DNA of 64,000 bases from contig NZ_CP019704.1 of NCBI RefSeq assembly GCF_002005425.1, positions 434,001 through 498,000 on the forward strand, read 5' to 3'. Source of the DNA: Polaribacter sp. BM10 (GTDB lineage: Bacteria > Bacteroidota > Bacteroidia > Flavobacteriales > Flavobacteriaceae). The notes beneath the pieces are model-generated. The model saw only the letters and a program-made list of their open reading frames with translations, was not told the DNA's origin and did no database searches. This document shows, piece by piece, positions 6,408 to 15,988 of the stretch (the stretch's first letter is position 1; every line of letters begins with the position of its first letter). A program made the position numbers and the translations under genes.

Positions 6408-9308
6408 TTATTTTCTTAATAACGAAAAGTGACCAGTTTGTTTTCTAATATTTCCGTTTACATCTTTTAGAACGGCATTGTACCAATAATCATTTGTGGG
6501 TAAAAGTTTACCATTGTAAGTTCCATTCCAACCAGTTTCTGTTTTTAAGTCTATAATTTTAAGAACTTTACCAAATCTATCAAATATTTGTAAATCAACA
6601 TCGGTATAAAAATTATTATCAATTCCAGAAATGTTCCAAGTATCATTAACGCCATCTCCATTGGGTGTAAAATGTCTCTGAAAATAAATAAATGAAATTT
6701 CATTTGTGTTTACAATTCCGCATTCATTTCTATCTCTAATGTAAATTTTATTAAGACCGGTTGGTACATTGGTAAAAGTATACGATAAATTAGTATCACC
6801 TTTTTTAAATTCGGTTAAAGAATTGTTATTTAAGGCGTATTCATAATCACCTAAACCTTCTACATTTATAGTTATACTATTGTTAAATCCTTCATCTTGA
6901 TTATCAATGTATTTTATTGAAATGTTTTCTGCGATGCTAGATTCTAGAACAGAAAATGTTTTATAACCGGTAGTTTCTATATCATCTTCATTTCCTGGTT
7001 CGTTTTCATAAAACCTATTAATTATTACTTTGTAATCGCCACCTTTATTGATGGTTAAAGACGAATTTGTTTCATTAGGAATTTCTACAGAGTTTAAATA
7101 CCATTTGTAACTATCTATAGAGTTACCAGTTTCTGAAAGAATACTTTTAGTTTCTAAAACAGGAGAATTGTCTGGGAAATTTAAACATATAATATTAGGA
7201 TTAATTGCATTTAATGGTTCTGGAAGCTTGTTAACAAACAGGCTAAATTCTGCAATACCTTCACAAGCATTTCCTTTAGAAATTCTTAAATAAATTCTTG
7301 TGTTATTTCCGTATCTGTTTGCAGTGTAAGGTGCCGTTATTTCGTTGGTTTCTTTTGCTGCATCTTCTGAAGTTAAATAGTATTTAAATTGATATTCGCT
7401 TCTATTAAAAACACCAGATGAATTAGAAATTACCTTATCGATTTTCTCATCTAAATTAAAAGCGGCATCGTTAGACCCCTCACTATAATTTGTTAAATCT
7501 GTAGATGCGTTTATTTCTGCTTTGTAAATGTTTTTAAGTTGATTAAAGCCAGAAGTTGTTGGTGTAACTTTTAACTCTATTTGACCAAATACAGAACAAC
7601 CAGTTGTATTATTAGTAACTTTTACTTTTAAAATATGTGAATTTGTTATTGCAGCTTCTTTATTAACGTAGCCAACTTTATTACTTATTGGTGTATCATC
7701 TAATTCAAAAAACTCAACAGAAACATCAGTAGCGTTATTTGATAATTCGATTTCTTTTGTTTCTAAATTGAAAAAAGTTTTTCCGTCTAGAGAATTAGTG
7801 TCATAATCACATTGACTGTAAATTATTGAGTTGTTTATTGTAGGAATCGATTGAAATTCTACTTCTACAGAACTATTGTATGTTTTGTCATTACCACAAC
7901 TATCTGTGGTTTTAATCTCTAAATTATATTTTCCTGAGCCATAATTAGTGTTTGTAAGTTCTAGTTCTCTTGTTGTAATTCTTATTGATGTGTCTTCTTC
8001 TTTAGTCCAAACATAATTATAAGTTCCTAATGCTTCTTCTTCTAGTTTTGGCTCTAATTTTAAACTTTGATCAGCACAAACATTCTGTTTGCTATTGCTT
8101 AAAACAATACTAGAGTCTTTTACATCTACAATATCAATAGGTTTAAAAAAAGATTGTATAAAAGGAGGTAAGCCTTGGGTAGCTCTACCTGTGCCTAAGT
8201 CGATCGCATCATTAATATAGATAACATCACTAGCATCGGCATCTGGATTTTCGATAACACCAAGAAAACGGGTTCCTGGTATAGAATTATAAATTTTTCC
8301 GTTAGGACCCAATTGTAAACCACTTCTAAAACCCGTTTGAGAGCTAATTAACACCTTAGTATCAGCTACATTTGGTTTTGTTAAATCGAATTGGTAAATA
8401 TTGTTTTGTGAATTAAATGTAGATACATATAATTTATTAGATTGTTTAGAGAATTCTACTCCATAAGGAGCTCCTTCATTATTCGGTTCTGTTAGTCTTT
8501 GTATATTTCTGCTTACTACGCCTGTGTTAATATCAAAATCTAAAAGTACTAAGCTACCACCTCCAAAAGAACCAAATCCTTCATTGTAATCTGCCATGGC
8601 AATTTTAGAACCATCTGGAGATACTTTTAAGTAACCTCTTTTATCAGTTAAGTTGTAAAAAATGCGACTAATTACAGGATTATTAATATTGACACCTGCG
8701 CTCGTAATTTCATAGGCGAAAAAATGATTTTCTACTACCGATAATGCCCAAATAGAACCACAGCTTCCTTGCACTGCAGTAACTTTTTCTGACCAAGAAT
8801 AAGATAAGTCTTCACCAGTATAAGGGTTTGTATCTAAACTTACGGGGCCAGATGTAACTTCGCCTAAACCACCGTTTAAAGACAAGTCTATAGTGTAAAA
8901 GTTAAAACCAGGATTAACAGGATATGATGTGTTACCAACAAAATTAGTACCAACTGTAAAAAGATAATAAATGTTTTTATTCGTTGGGTTTGGTACAAAT
9001 AAAGCAGATTGCGTACTCGAAGGATTTCCTTCTAAAGAAGTAGCTAGTCTGCCATCAGAAAAAGTCATTATTTCATGTTTCGAGTTGTAAAGAGTTATTC
9101 CGTCTGAATAAAATAATAAATCACCGTCTGAATTAGAAATTGATGAACATCCTTCATCTGTACTTAATTTACCATTGTTGAGCGTTTTTGGTTCTCCGTT
9201 ACTAAAATCTAAACCTGCATTTTCTCCAAAATACCAAAAATTAGCTTCTTTTTGTGCGTAAAAGTTAAGAGCAGAAATTAATATAAAAAATGTAAATAAA
9301 TTCCTCAT
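6408..9308 (-). CDS. Secreted beta-propeller/Ig-like protein with T9SS type B (gliding-associated) C-terminus
   Basis: The 966-residue protein has a signal peptide (residues 1 to about 18). Its N-terminal half opens EANFWYFGENAGLDF, a common start of Bacteroidota proteins whose first about 390 residues form a WD40-like propeller, and it repeats DG, SPDG and GLQLGPNGKIY motifs. The middle region (about 400-880) looks like several Ig or PKD-like domains with paired cysteines. The last about 85 residues begin FTPNGDGVNDTW and contain IFDRFGKV and GWNGTYNGK, the hallmark of the gliding-motility-associated (type B) sorting domain. The protein should therefore be exported by the type IX system to the cell surface. 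Its ligand is unknown. Confidence 0.92.
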   Translation of the reverse strand: MRNLFTFFILISALNFYAQKEANFWYFGENAGLDFSNGEPKTLNNGKLSTDEGCSSISNSDGDLLFYSDGITLYNSKHEIMTFSDGRLATSLEGNPSSTQSALFVPNPTNKNIYYLFTVGTNFVGNTSYPVNPGFNFYTIDLSLNGGLGEVTSGPVSLDTNPYTGEDLSYSWSEKVTAVQGSCGSIWALSVVENHFFAYEITSAGVNINNPVISRIFYNLTDKRGYLKVSPDGSKIAMADYNEGFGSFGGGSLVLLDFDINTGVVSRNIQRLTEPNNEGAPYGVEFSKQSNKLYVSTFNSQNNIYQFDLTKPNVADTKVLISSQTGFRSGLQLGPNGKIYNSIPGTRFLGVIENPDADASDVIYINDAIDLGTGRATQGLPPFIQSFFKPIDIVDVKDSSIVLSNSKQNVCADQSLKLEPKLEEEALGTYNYVWTKEEDTSIRITTRELELTNTNYGSGKYNLEIKTTDSCGNDKTYNSSVEVEFQSIPTINNSIIYSQCDYDTNSLDGKTFFNLETKEIELSNNATDVSVEFFELDDTPISNKVGYVNKEAAITNSHILKVKVTNNTTGCSVFGQIELKVTPTTSGFNQLKNIYKAEINASTDLTNYSEGSNDAAFNLDEKIDKVISNSSGVFNRSEYQFKYYLTSEDAAKETNEITAPYTANRYGNNTRIYLRISKGNACEGIAEFSLFVNKLPEPLNAINPNIICLNFPDNSPVLETKSILSETGNSIDSYKWYLNSVEIPNETNSSLTINKGGDYKVIINRFYENEPGNEDDIETTGYKTFSVLESSIAENISIKYIDNQDEGFNNSITINVEGLGDYEYALNNNSLTEFKKGDTNLSYTFTNVPTGLNKIYIRDRNECGIVNTNEISFIYFQRHFTPNGDGVNDTWNISGIDNNFYTDVDLQIFDRFGKVLKIIDLKTETGWNGTYNGKLLPTNDYWYNAVLKDVNGNIRKQTGHFSLLRK

Positions 9309-9332
9309 TTGATGTAATTGCTATGAATTCAT

Positions 9333-9340
9333 CAAATATA
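9333..9340 (-). promoter_or_regulatory. Candidate -7 box for the T9SS type B gene
   Basis: Read on the minus strand, TATATTTG matches TAnnTTTG, 24 bases before the ATG at 9308. A TTG lies upstream, but only 14 bases away, shorter than the usual 17 to 23. Only the -7 element is well supported. Confidence 0.35.
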
Positions 9341-9351
9341 TTTAAATTGTA

Positions 9352-10197
9352 CTACAAATCTCTCTTTTTTAACAATGTAAAAGATAAATAAATAAAAATA
9401 AAAGTCCATACAGAAGCAATTACAACTGCAGAAAAATCTACAGTGTAACTTTTTGTAAAAGTTTCTCCTATTTGGTTTGCTACAGACCTAACAGCACCTA
9501 ATCTTGTAAAAGGTTCTTTTATTAAATTTGCCATAGATTCGAAAGGTAAAAACTGCATTACGCTATCTACTTTTTCACTTGTGTTTTCAGAGTCTTTAAA
9601 AGTCCAGAATAAATACCCTTTAAACATGCTTTCTACAAATAACCAAACAACCATTGCTCCAACTGCAAATGCAGATCTTTTTACTAAAATTCCGAAGAAT
9701 AACCCCATAGAAAAGAAGGCTACTAACTTGATAAAAAAAGCTAATAAATATTGCAAATCAGAGGTTATAATTGCCAATTCATTATAATCAGAATAAATTA
9801 AACCTAATACTAAGGAAACAAAGAATACGAATACAGTTGAAACAAAAGCAAAAACAATTACTGTATAAAATTTAGATAGTATAAATTCTTTTTTACTTAA
9901 GCCATCAATTAAGTTTTGTTTTAAAGTTTTGTAACTATACTCATTTGCCATCATAGACACAATAACTAAGAGTAAAAAGAACTTTAAAATTGCAGCAATG
10001 TAGGTGTTAAAATGCCAAATGTATGGGAAATTAAAAATTCCTATTTCTGCCAAATGAAATTTTATAGGGCCAATATCAAACTTAATTGCCGCAATTAATG
10101 CAATACAAGTTAAAAGGCCAAAATAGATAAGTGAAAGTACTTTACTAGCTTTATTATGTTTTAATTTATGAAACTCTATAGTTAATAATCTTAACAT
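9352..10197 (-). CDS. ABC-2 type transporter permease
   Basis: This is the membrane subunit of an ABC transporter, made of 281 residues. About six hydrophobic segments can be seen: near residues 20-38, 65-85, 110-135, 150-170, 175-190 and 255-275. The layout matches the ABC-2 family permeases of the CcmB/NatB/bacitracin-resistance type. The ATPase gene lies 58 bp upstream on the same strand, so the two are very likely co-transcribed and form one transporter. The substrate cannot be told from sequence. Confidence 0.85.
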   Translation of the reverse strand: MLRLLTIEFHKLKHNKASKVLSLIYFGLLTCIALIAAIKFDIGPIKFHLAEIGIFNFPYIWHFNTYIAAILKFFLLLVIVSMMANEYSYKTLKQNLIDGLSKKEFILSKFYTVIVFAFVSTVFVFFVSLVLGLIYSDYNELAIITSDLQYLLAFFIKLVAFFSMGLFFGILVKRSAFAVGAMVVWLFVESMFKGYLFWTFKDSENTSEKVDSVMQFLPFESMANLIKEPFTRLGAVRSVANQIGETFTKSYTVDFSAVVIASVWTFIFIYLSFTLLKKRDL

Positions 10198-10255
10198 GAT
10201 GTTTGGTGTTTTTTGAAAGTTGATGTTTGTTTTAAAACGATGCTAAAACAATGAA

Positions 10256-11155
10256 TTAGTTGTTGTTTGTTAAATCTAAAAATTGCTGTTCTAAACTTGG
10301 CTTGCGTTTCACTAAATGACTTAAAGTTATTCCTTTTTCGAATAGAAAAGTATTTAGTGTTGTTGCCGAAATAGCATCGTTTAAAGTAGCGATAATAGTT
10401 TCGTGCTCTTTTGTTACCTTATTTATAGAAGGATGATTTTCTAATTCTAAAAGTAATTTTGCTTCATCATCTTCAACTTTTAATTCAAATAAACCGTTAG
10501 AAGCGGTCATTTCATCAACTCTACCGCTGTAAAGTTTTACTCCTTTTCTTATTACAACAACATGCGAGCAAACTTTTTCTACTTCGTCAAGTAAATGCGA
10601 TGCTAATAAAATTGTTGTGCCTGTACTTGCAATTTTATTGATTATTTGTCTAATTTCATGAATTCCTTGCGGATCTAAACCATTTGTTGGTTCGTCTAAA
10701 ATTAAAATTTCTGGATCATTTAGCAAAGCAGATGCAATTGCTAAACGTTGTTTCATTCCTAAAGAAAATGTTTTAAACTTGCTATTTCTTCTCTCGAAAA
10801 GATTTACAGTTTTAAGTTTTTCGTCTATTTTATCTGTTGAAATTCCTTTGATAGTACAAATCAATTTTAAGTTTTGTACAGCAGTCATGTAAGGATAAAA
10901 ATTAGGTCTCTCTATAATTGCACCAACTTTTTTTAAGGCTTCGTGTGTAGATAATTTTCCGTCGAACCAAGAAAATTCTCCAGAAGTTCTATTAACTACA
11001 TTTAAAATAATTCCTAAAGTGGTAGATTTTCCACTGCCGTTGGGACCTAAGATTCCGTATACATTTCCTTTTTTAATATCAAAAGAAAGATTGTTTACTG
11101 CGTGTACGGTTCCGTATTTTTTATCGAGGTTTTTTAAAGATAAGATAGTTTCCAA
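10256..11155 (-). CDS. ABC transporter ATP-binding protein
   Basis: This is the ATPase partner of the permease at 9352. The 299 residues include Walker A GPNGSGKST at about 38-46, the signature FSLGMKQRLAIA near 131-142, Walker B ILILDEPTNGLDP near 151-163 and the switch histidine in LLASHLLDEVE. The roughly 80-residue C-terminal extension is usual for ABC-2 exporters of this type. The organisation (ATPase then permease) fits drug, bacteriocin or lipid export, but no substrate can be named. Confidence 0.92.
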   Translation of the reverse strand: METILSLKNLDKKYGTVHAVNNLSFDIKKGNVYGILGPNGSGKSTTLGIILNVVNRTSGEFSWFDGKLSTHEALKKVGAIIERPNFYPYMTAVQNLKLICTIKGISTDKIDEKLKTVNLFERRNSKFKTFSLGMKQRLAIASALLNDPEILILDEPTNGLDPQGIHEIRQIINKIASTGTTILLASHLLDEVEKVCSHVVVIRKGVKLYSGRVDEMTASNGLFELKVEDDEAKLLLELENHPSINKVTKEHETIIATLNDAISATTLNTFLFEKGITLSHLVKRKPSLEQQFLDLTNNN

Positions 11156-11277
11156 AAAGTTGAATTTAGTCGGTTATGATAGTAAGACGACTAATTTACA
11201 ATTTTGTTACTTAAAAAAAAGGTATTTATTTAAATTGCTTATTTTAAGTGATTTGAGAGTTTTTGAATAATAGAATA

Positions 11278-11769
11278 TTAATATTCGTTGAAATCAAAAT
11301 CATCAAAAGGATCAAAATCATCCTCATCATCATCAAATTCTGAATCTAATTTTTCTGCTACAAATTCTTTTTCTGGAGCTTCTTTTGGAATTTCTCCTAC
11401 CGATAATATAGTTTGTGGTAAATCTTGTTTTTCATCCGCAGAAATATCTACAACATCAACATAAAAAGTCCACATATTTAAAAAATCGTAAACATAAATA
11501 AGCTTGTCATTAACATTAGGTAGTGTTTCTTTTAAAACACATGTTTGCATCGAAATACCTTCACCGGCTTCTGCCATGTTAAATAACGGAATTTCATCTC
11601 CTTGATTCCATTCGTCATCCGTTCTATAAAAAGAGGCCATTTCTTGCCCTTCAAAACCAAAAGATTTTGCAATTGTAAAATGTAAATCTTCTAAATTAAA
11701 AGAATTACTTACAATTATTGTTCTTAAAATGTCTTCTTTAGTGTCTAAAATTACGCGTATTTTGTACAT
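11278..11769 (-). CDS. Plasmid pRiA4b ORF-3-like family protein
   Basis: The 163-residue protein begins MYKIRVILDTKEDILRTI and contains LEDLHFTIAKSFGF and MASFYRTDDEW. These are features of the pRiA4b ORF-3-like family, named after a plasmid ORF and often labelled as a Tn passenger family. The C-terminal about 24 residues are almost entirely Asp, Glu and Phe (residues 140-163). Function is unknown. There is no transposase, inverted repeat or other mobile-element sign around it, so the family name should not be read as evidence of mobility. It diverges from the thioesterase gene at 11841. A TATTTTTG box on the minus strand at 11800-11793 is a plausible -7 element. Confidence 0.85.
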   Translation of the reverse strand: MYKIRVILDTKEDILRTIIVSNSFNLEDLHFTIAKSFGFEGQEMASFYRTDDEWNQGDEIPLFNMAEAGEGISMQTCVLKETLPNVNDKLIYVYDFLNMWTFYVDVVDISADEKQDLPQTILSVGEIPKEAPEKEFVAEKLDSEFDDDEDDFDPFDDFDFNEY

Positions 11770-11840
11770 AGAATGGTTTAACTTTTCAGTTGCAAAAATA
11801 CAATTTTTTATACGTATTTTTACATAATTAATAATAGATT

Positions 11841-12263
11841 ATGGATAAAACAAGTATTTTAAAATCATTTAACGAGCGTTCTAAAAACACGTTAATGGAA
11901 ACTCTTGATATTGAATATGTTGCTGTTGGAGACGATTTTTTAACAGCCAAAATGCCAGTAAATTCTAATGTACATCAACCTTATGGGCAGCTTCATGGTG
12001 GTGCAACTGCAGCGTTAGCAGAAAGTGTTGGTAGTGCAGCTTCTAACTTTTTTATTGATAATAAAACTCAGTTTATTAACGGAATTCAATTGTCTATAAA
12101 TCATATAAAAAGTAAAAGAGAAGGTATGGTTTATGCAACAGCTAAAAATATTCACAAAGGTAAAACGACACATCTTTGGGAAGTAAAAATTGTTGATGAA
12201 AATGATGCTTTAATTTCTGTTGCTAAAATGACAAACATAGTTCTAGATATTCGTAAAAAATAA
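11841..12263 (+). CDS. Hotdog-fold thioesterase, probably 1,4-dihydroxy-2-naphthoyl-CoA hydrolase
   Basis: The 140-residue protein is of the PaaI/YbgC-like hotdog class. The region QLHGGATAALAESVGS (about 50-65) is the usual substrate-binding helix motif with the conserved HGG and a downstream glutamate. The gene lies 7 bp upstream of isochorismate synthase and both end at one terminator. This points to the DHNA-CoA thioesterase step of menaquinone biosynthesis. The role comes from context; related enzymes act on phenylacetyl-CoA or other acyl-CoAs. Confidence 0.85.
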   Translation: MDKTSILKSFNERSKNTLMETLDIEYVAVGDDFLTAKMPVNSNVHQPYGQLHGGATAALAESVGSAASNFFIDNKTQFINGIQLSINHIKSKREGMVYATAKNIHKGKTTHLWEVKIVDENDALISVAKMTNIVLDIRKK

Positions 12264-12270
12264 TTTCAAT

Positions 12271-13338
12271 TTGAATAATTTACTCGATACAATTGCTAAA
12301 CATTTTTCTAATAATTTGCCTTTTGTTGCATATAGAAAACCGAACAAAAGTTTGGTTACTGCTTTTTTACTAAAAGATAATACGTTAGAATTTACATCAG
12401 AATTTACAGAAAGTGGTTTTGTTTTTGCGCCTTATAAAAAAGAAGAAAAGGCAATTTTATTTTCTTATAAAAAAGCTTTAATTATTTCTGAAAACATAGA
12501 TGCACAAGAAAAACTTCTAAGAGATGATATAGCAACTAGTTTAGTTGATTTTGATAGGGAAAAACACATAAATATTGTAAGTAAAGCAGTAGAAACTATA
12601 AAAACTAATAATTTACAAAAGGTTGTTATTTCTAGAGAAGAACTTGTAAAATTAAAACCTGTAAACATTTTAGAGATTTACAAAACATTGCTATCAACCT
12701 ACCAAAATGCATTTGTTTATGTTTGGTTTCACCCAGAAATTGGTTTGTGGTTCGGTGCTACACCAGAAACATTATTAAACTTAAAAGGCACTAATTTTAA
12801 AACAATGTCTTTAGCAGGTACTCAAGTAAATACCAACAAAAAAGACATTATTTGGAAGTCCAAAGAATTAGAAGAGCAGCAATTGGTAACTAATTTTATA
12901 GAAACACAATTACAACCAATTTCTAATAATTTAATTATTGATAAAACAGAAACAATTAATGCAGGAAGTCTTTTGCATTTAAGAACTAAAGTATCTGGAA
13001 TTCTAAGCGAAAAATCTAATTTAAAAGAATTGATTAGGGCTTTACATCCAACCCCGGCGGTTTGTGGTTTGCCTCGTAATTTAGCTAGTAATTTTATAGA
13101 TTCTAATGAAGGTTATAACAGAAAATTTTATACAGGTTTTTTAGGTGAGTTAAACTTTAATATTTCTAAAACAGAAATTCGAGAATCAGCTTTATTTGTT
13201 AACTTAAGATGTATGAAAATTAAAGATAATACAGCTTATATTTATGTTGGTGGCGGAATTACAAAAGATAGTATCGCAGAAAAAGAGTGGGAGGAAACAG
13301 TTTCGAAATCTAAAACTATGAAACGTGTTTTAAACTAA
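12271..13338 (+). CDS. menF: Isochorismate synthase (menaquinone pathway)
   Basis: This chorismate-binding enzyme converts chorismate to isochorismate, the first step of the menaquinone branch. The C-terminal half shows the family landmarks: KVVISREE near residue 115, FGATPETLL near 162, PTPAVCGLP near 266 and FYTGFLGEL near 290. The start is TTG at 12271. The preceding stop is 7 bases upstream and no in-frame ATG gives a full N-terminus, so TTG initiation is likely. The length of 355 is normal for the single-domain enzyme. MenD and the later enzymes are not in the window. It may also feed siderophores, but no such genes are nearby. Confidence 0.9.
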   Translation: MNNLLDTIAKHFSNNLPFVAYRKPNKSLVTAFLLKDNTLEFTSEFTESGFVFAPYKKEEKAILFSYKKALIISENIDAQEKLLRDDIATSLVDFDREKHINIVSKAVETIKTNNLQKVVISREELVKLKPVNILEIYKTLLSTYQNAFVYVWFHPEIGLWFGATPETLLNLKGTNFKTMSLAGTQVNTNKKDIIWKSKELEEQQLVTNFIETQLQPISNNLIIDKTETINAGSLLHLRTKVSGILSEKSNLKELIRALHPTPAVCGLPRNLASNFIDSNEGYNRKFYTGFLGELNFNISKTEIRESALFVNLRCMKIKDNTAYIYVGGGITKDSIAEKEWEETVSKSKTMKRVLN

Positions 13339-13352
13339 AAATATAAATATAA

Positions 13353-13386
13353 AAAAACCGCAAATAGTAAGTTTGCGGTTTTTTAA
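13353..13386 (+). terminator. Terminator after the thioesterase/isochorismate synthase pair
   Basis: AAAAAACCGCAAA and TTTGCGGTTTTTT form a hairpin with a short TAGTAAG-type loop. A tract of A on one side and T on the other could also serve the leftward direction. Confidence 0.9.
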
Positions 13387-13507
13387 TTTTTGTGTAAAAT
13401 TTGAATTTGAATTGAAATTGTATATAATGTAATAAGAGATTAATTACTCTTTATTTATTATTTATTTCTTTTGAGTTGTTAAATTTAAACAAATTTTTTG
13501 AATAAAC

Positions 13508-13876
13508 TTATATGTCATCGAAAGAAATGTCTGTAAAACTTTCTGTAGAAGCAGTTTCTTCTGCAGTATTTTTAGGCTCTTCTTTCTTAAAATCTTTCTG
13601 ATGACGTTCGCTAATTACTTCATCTCCTTTTTCATTTATAATATAATCTGTTGCTTTTTTTAGCATTTCATGAAAATCTGTAAAATCTTCTTTATATAAA
13701 TAAATTTTATGCTTTTGGTAATGAAAAGTTCCGTCATCGTGAGTAAACTTTTTACTTTCTGTTACCGTTAAATAATAATCGTCTGCTTTTGTTGCTCTTA
13801 CATCAAAAAAATACGTTCTTCTTCCTGCTCTTAATACTTGTGAAAAAATTTCTTCCTGTTCAACTCTCTCTGCCAT
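13508..13876 (-). CDS. DUF3276 / PUR-domain nucleic-acid-binding protein
   Basis: The 122-residue protein has a single PUR-alpha-like repeat (residues about 8-85) with the motifs SQVLRAGRRTYFFDVRATK and YYLTVTESKK. Known bacterial relatives bind single-stranded DNA or RNA. The tail after residue 90 is acidic and probably disordered. It is monocistronic in appearance, 77 bp upstream of the ABC exporter and facing the same way. The target nucleic acid is unknown. Confidence 0.9.
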   Translation of the reverse strand: MAERVEQEEIFSQVLRAGRRTYFFDVRATKADDYYLTVTESKKFTHDDGTFHYQKHKIYLYKEDFTDFHEMLKKATDYIINEKGDEVISERHQKDFKKEEPKNTAEETASTESFTDISFDDI

Positions 13877-13953
13877 GTTCTTTTAAATAGTAGTTATGTT
13901 GTTTATTATTAGTAACAAATCTAATAAAATATTTTACTTAGCAATGTTAAAGA

Positions 13954-15708
13954 TTAATTTTCTTTTTCTAAAAGTTGTTGTTCGTATAAATCTTTATAAT
14001 AGCCTTTTTCTGTTATTAATTGATTATGAGTACCTTGTTGACTGATTTTACCATCGTCTAATACAATTATTTTATCAGCATTTTTAGCAGAAGAAACTCT
14101 ATGACTAATAATAAAAGTGGTTTTGTTTTTAGAAACTCTTTTTAAATTTGTTAGTATTTTTTCTTCAGTCTCTGTGTCTACTGCAGACAAACAATCATCA
14201 AAAATTAAAATTTTAGGATTCTTAATAATTGCTCTTGCAATAGAAACTCTTTGTTTTTGTCCTCCGGATAATGTTACACCTCTTTCTCCTAAAACAGTAT
14301 CATACTTGTTCGGGAAATCGATAATATTTTTATGAACATCCGCATCTTTTGCAGCTTGTATAATTTGTTCTTCTGTTGCATCTTCTTTTCCGAATTTAAT
14401 ATTGTCACCAATACTTTCAGAAAACAAAAACGGATCTTGTGGAACAAAACCAATTTGATTTCTAACATCATTAAGGTTTGCTTGTTCAATTGGTTTATTA
14501 TCAATTAAAATTAAACCTTCTTTTGTGTCGTATAATCTTGCAATAAGCTCTATAATTGTAGATTTTCCAGAACCAGTTTTTCCTAAAATAGCGATTGTTT
14601 CACCTGGTTCTGCGGTAAAATTAATATTTTTTAATGCCGTAATATTTGTGTCTTCATAGGTAAAGGTTACGTCTTTAAATTCTACTTTACCGTTTAAAAC
14701 TGTTGGTTTTGTGTTATTATTCTCAATATCTGGCACTTGTTCTAAAAACTCGTTAATTCGAACTTGCGAAGCTTCTGCTTGTTGTATCATAGAAGTTACC
14801 CAACCTATTACTGCAACAGGCCAAGTTAAAATATTTACATAAAGCATAAATTCTATAATTGTACCAATTTGAATTTCATCATTTATATATTGTTGCCCAC
14901 CAATGTAAATAACAATAATATTGCTTAAACCAATAAGAAGTACCATTAACGGAAAAAAAAGTGCATTTGCTTGTTGTAAATGAATGTTTTTCTCTTTGCT
15001 TTTATCAGCAATTTCATCAAAATCTTTGATAATAGATTTTTCTATTCCGTAAGATTTTACCACACCAATTCCAGAGAAAAACTCTTGATTAAAAGTGGTT
15101 AATTTTGATAAATATTCTTGTACAATACTACTTCTTTTGTGAATTACTTTACTTAAAACGAAAATAGAAATTGATAAAACAGGAAAAGGGATTAATGTAT
15201 ACATGGTTAGTTTTACATCAATATTTATCATTTGAGTAAAACCAACTACAAGCAAAACAATCATATTCATGCTATACATTACTGCAGGACCAACGTACAT
15301 TCTTACTTTAGAAACATCTTCAGAAATTCTATTCATTAAATCTCCTGTTCTATTTTTTTTGTAAAAATTTAAAGATAAGCGTTGGTATTGTTGATAGATT
15401 TCGTTTTTTAAATCGAACTCTATTAATCTAGAAGTTACAATAATGGTTTGTCTCATTAAAAAAGTAAAAAAACCAGCTAAAATTGCTACACCAATAATTA
15501 TCAATACATTAATTAAAAGTTGATGTTTTACAAGTTCGATATCGGTAATTGTTCCGTTTTGGTAATCTTCTACAATATTTAAAGAATCACCAACAATTTG
15601 CGGAACCTTAAGTGCAAGTAATTTAGATAAAATGGTAATTAAAATACCAATTAATAAACGCCATTTATACTTTATAAAGTACTTATTTATATATTTTAGA
15701 GCTTTCAA
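13954..15708 (-). CDS. ABC exporter, fused permease and ATPase (MsbA/multidrug-like)
   Basis: The 584-residue half-transporter has six N-terminal membrane segments (residues about 18-300). An ATPase domain follows, with Walker A GKTGSGKST near 365-373, signature LSGGQKQR near 475, Walker B ILIFDDCLSAVD near 497 and the H-loop in IISHRVSS. It would act as a homodimer or with a partner in the inner membrane. Family members move lipids, drugs or peptides; the substrate is not visible. The gene stands alone between DUF3276 and the divergently transcribed nusB. Confidence 0.92.
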   Translation of the reverse strand: MKALKYINKYFIKYKWRLLIGILITILSKLLALKVPQIVGDSLNIVEDYQNGTITDIELVKHQLLINVLIIIGVAILAGFFTFLMRQTIIVTSRLIEFDLKNEIYQQYQRLSLNFYKKNRTGDLMNRISEDVSKVRMYVGPAVMYSMNMIVLLVVGFTQMINIDVKLTMYTLIPFPVLSISIFVLSKVIHKRSSIVQEYLSKLTTFNQEFFSGIGVVKSYGIEKSIIKDFDEIADKSKEKNIHLQQANALFFPLMVLLIGLSNIIVIYIGGQQYINDEIQIGTIIEFMLYVNILTWPVAVIGWVTSMIQQAEASQVRINEFLEQVPDIENNNTKPTVLNGKVEFKDVTFTYEDTNITALKNINFTAEPGETIAILGKTGSGKSTIIELIARLYDTKEGLILIDNKPIEQANLNDVRNQIGFVPQDPFLFSESIGDNIKFGKEDATEEQIIQAAKDADVHKNIIDFPNKYDTVLGERGVTLSGGQKQRVSIARAIIKNPKILIFDDCLSAVDTETEEKILTNLKRVSKNKTTFIISHRVSSAKNADKIIVLDDGKISQQGTHNQLITEKGYYKDLYEQQLLEKEN

Positions 15709-15923
15709 TTTTTAATTTGAAGTTTTAGAGATAAAAATACTACTTATTGCAATTGTATTTATTTAATTAATGTTAAAAGAAATACAAATAAGAAGTACTT
15801 TTTAATGAAGTACGAAGATACATTTTTATAAATAATTTAATGCTTTTTTTGCCTTTGTAATCTTGATATAACAAATTGAAAAAAGAAATTAAAATAGATG
15901 TGTATTTAGAAGTAAAATAATAT

Positions 15924-15931
15924 TATTTTTG
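15924..15931 (+). promoter_or_regulatory. Candidate -7 box for the nusB cluster
   Basis: TATTTTTG matches TAnnTTTG. A start of transcription near 15938 would exclude the possible TTG start at 15929 and favours the nusB ATG at 15989. No clear -33 TTG was found at the expected distance. Confidence 0.35.
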
Positions 15932-15988
15932 TGGCTCGTTAAAAACCAAAACCATCGTGTTTTATTTCATAAAAGTTCTTTAGAAAAA

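Noticed and set aside
11278..11769. Possible transposon passenger gene
   Set aside because: The family name is historical. There is no transposase, terminal inverted repeat or target duplication around the gene.
15929..15988. Upstream TTG extension of NusB
   Set aside because: The extra 20 residues lack similarity to the conserved NusB start, and the TTG overlaps a likely promoter -7 box. The ATG at 15989 begins the family sequence.
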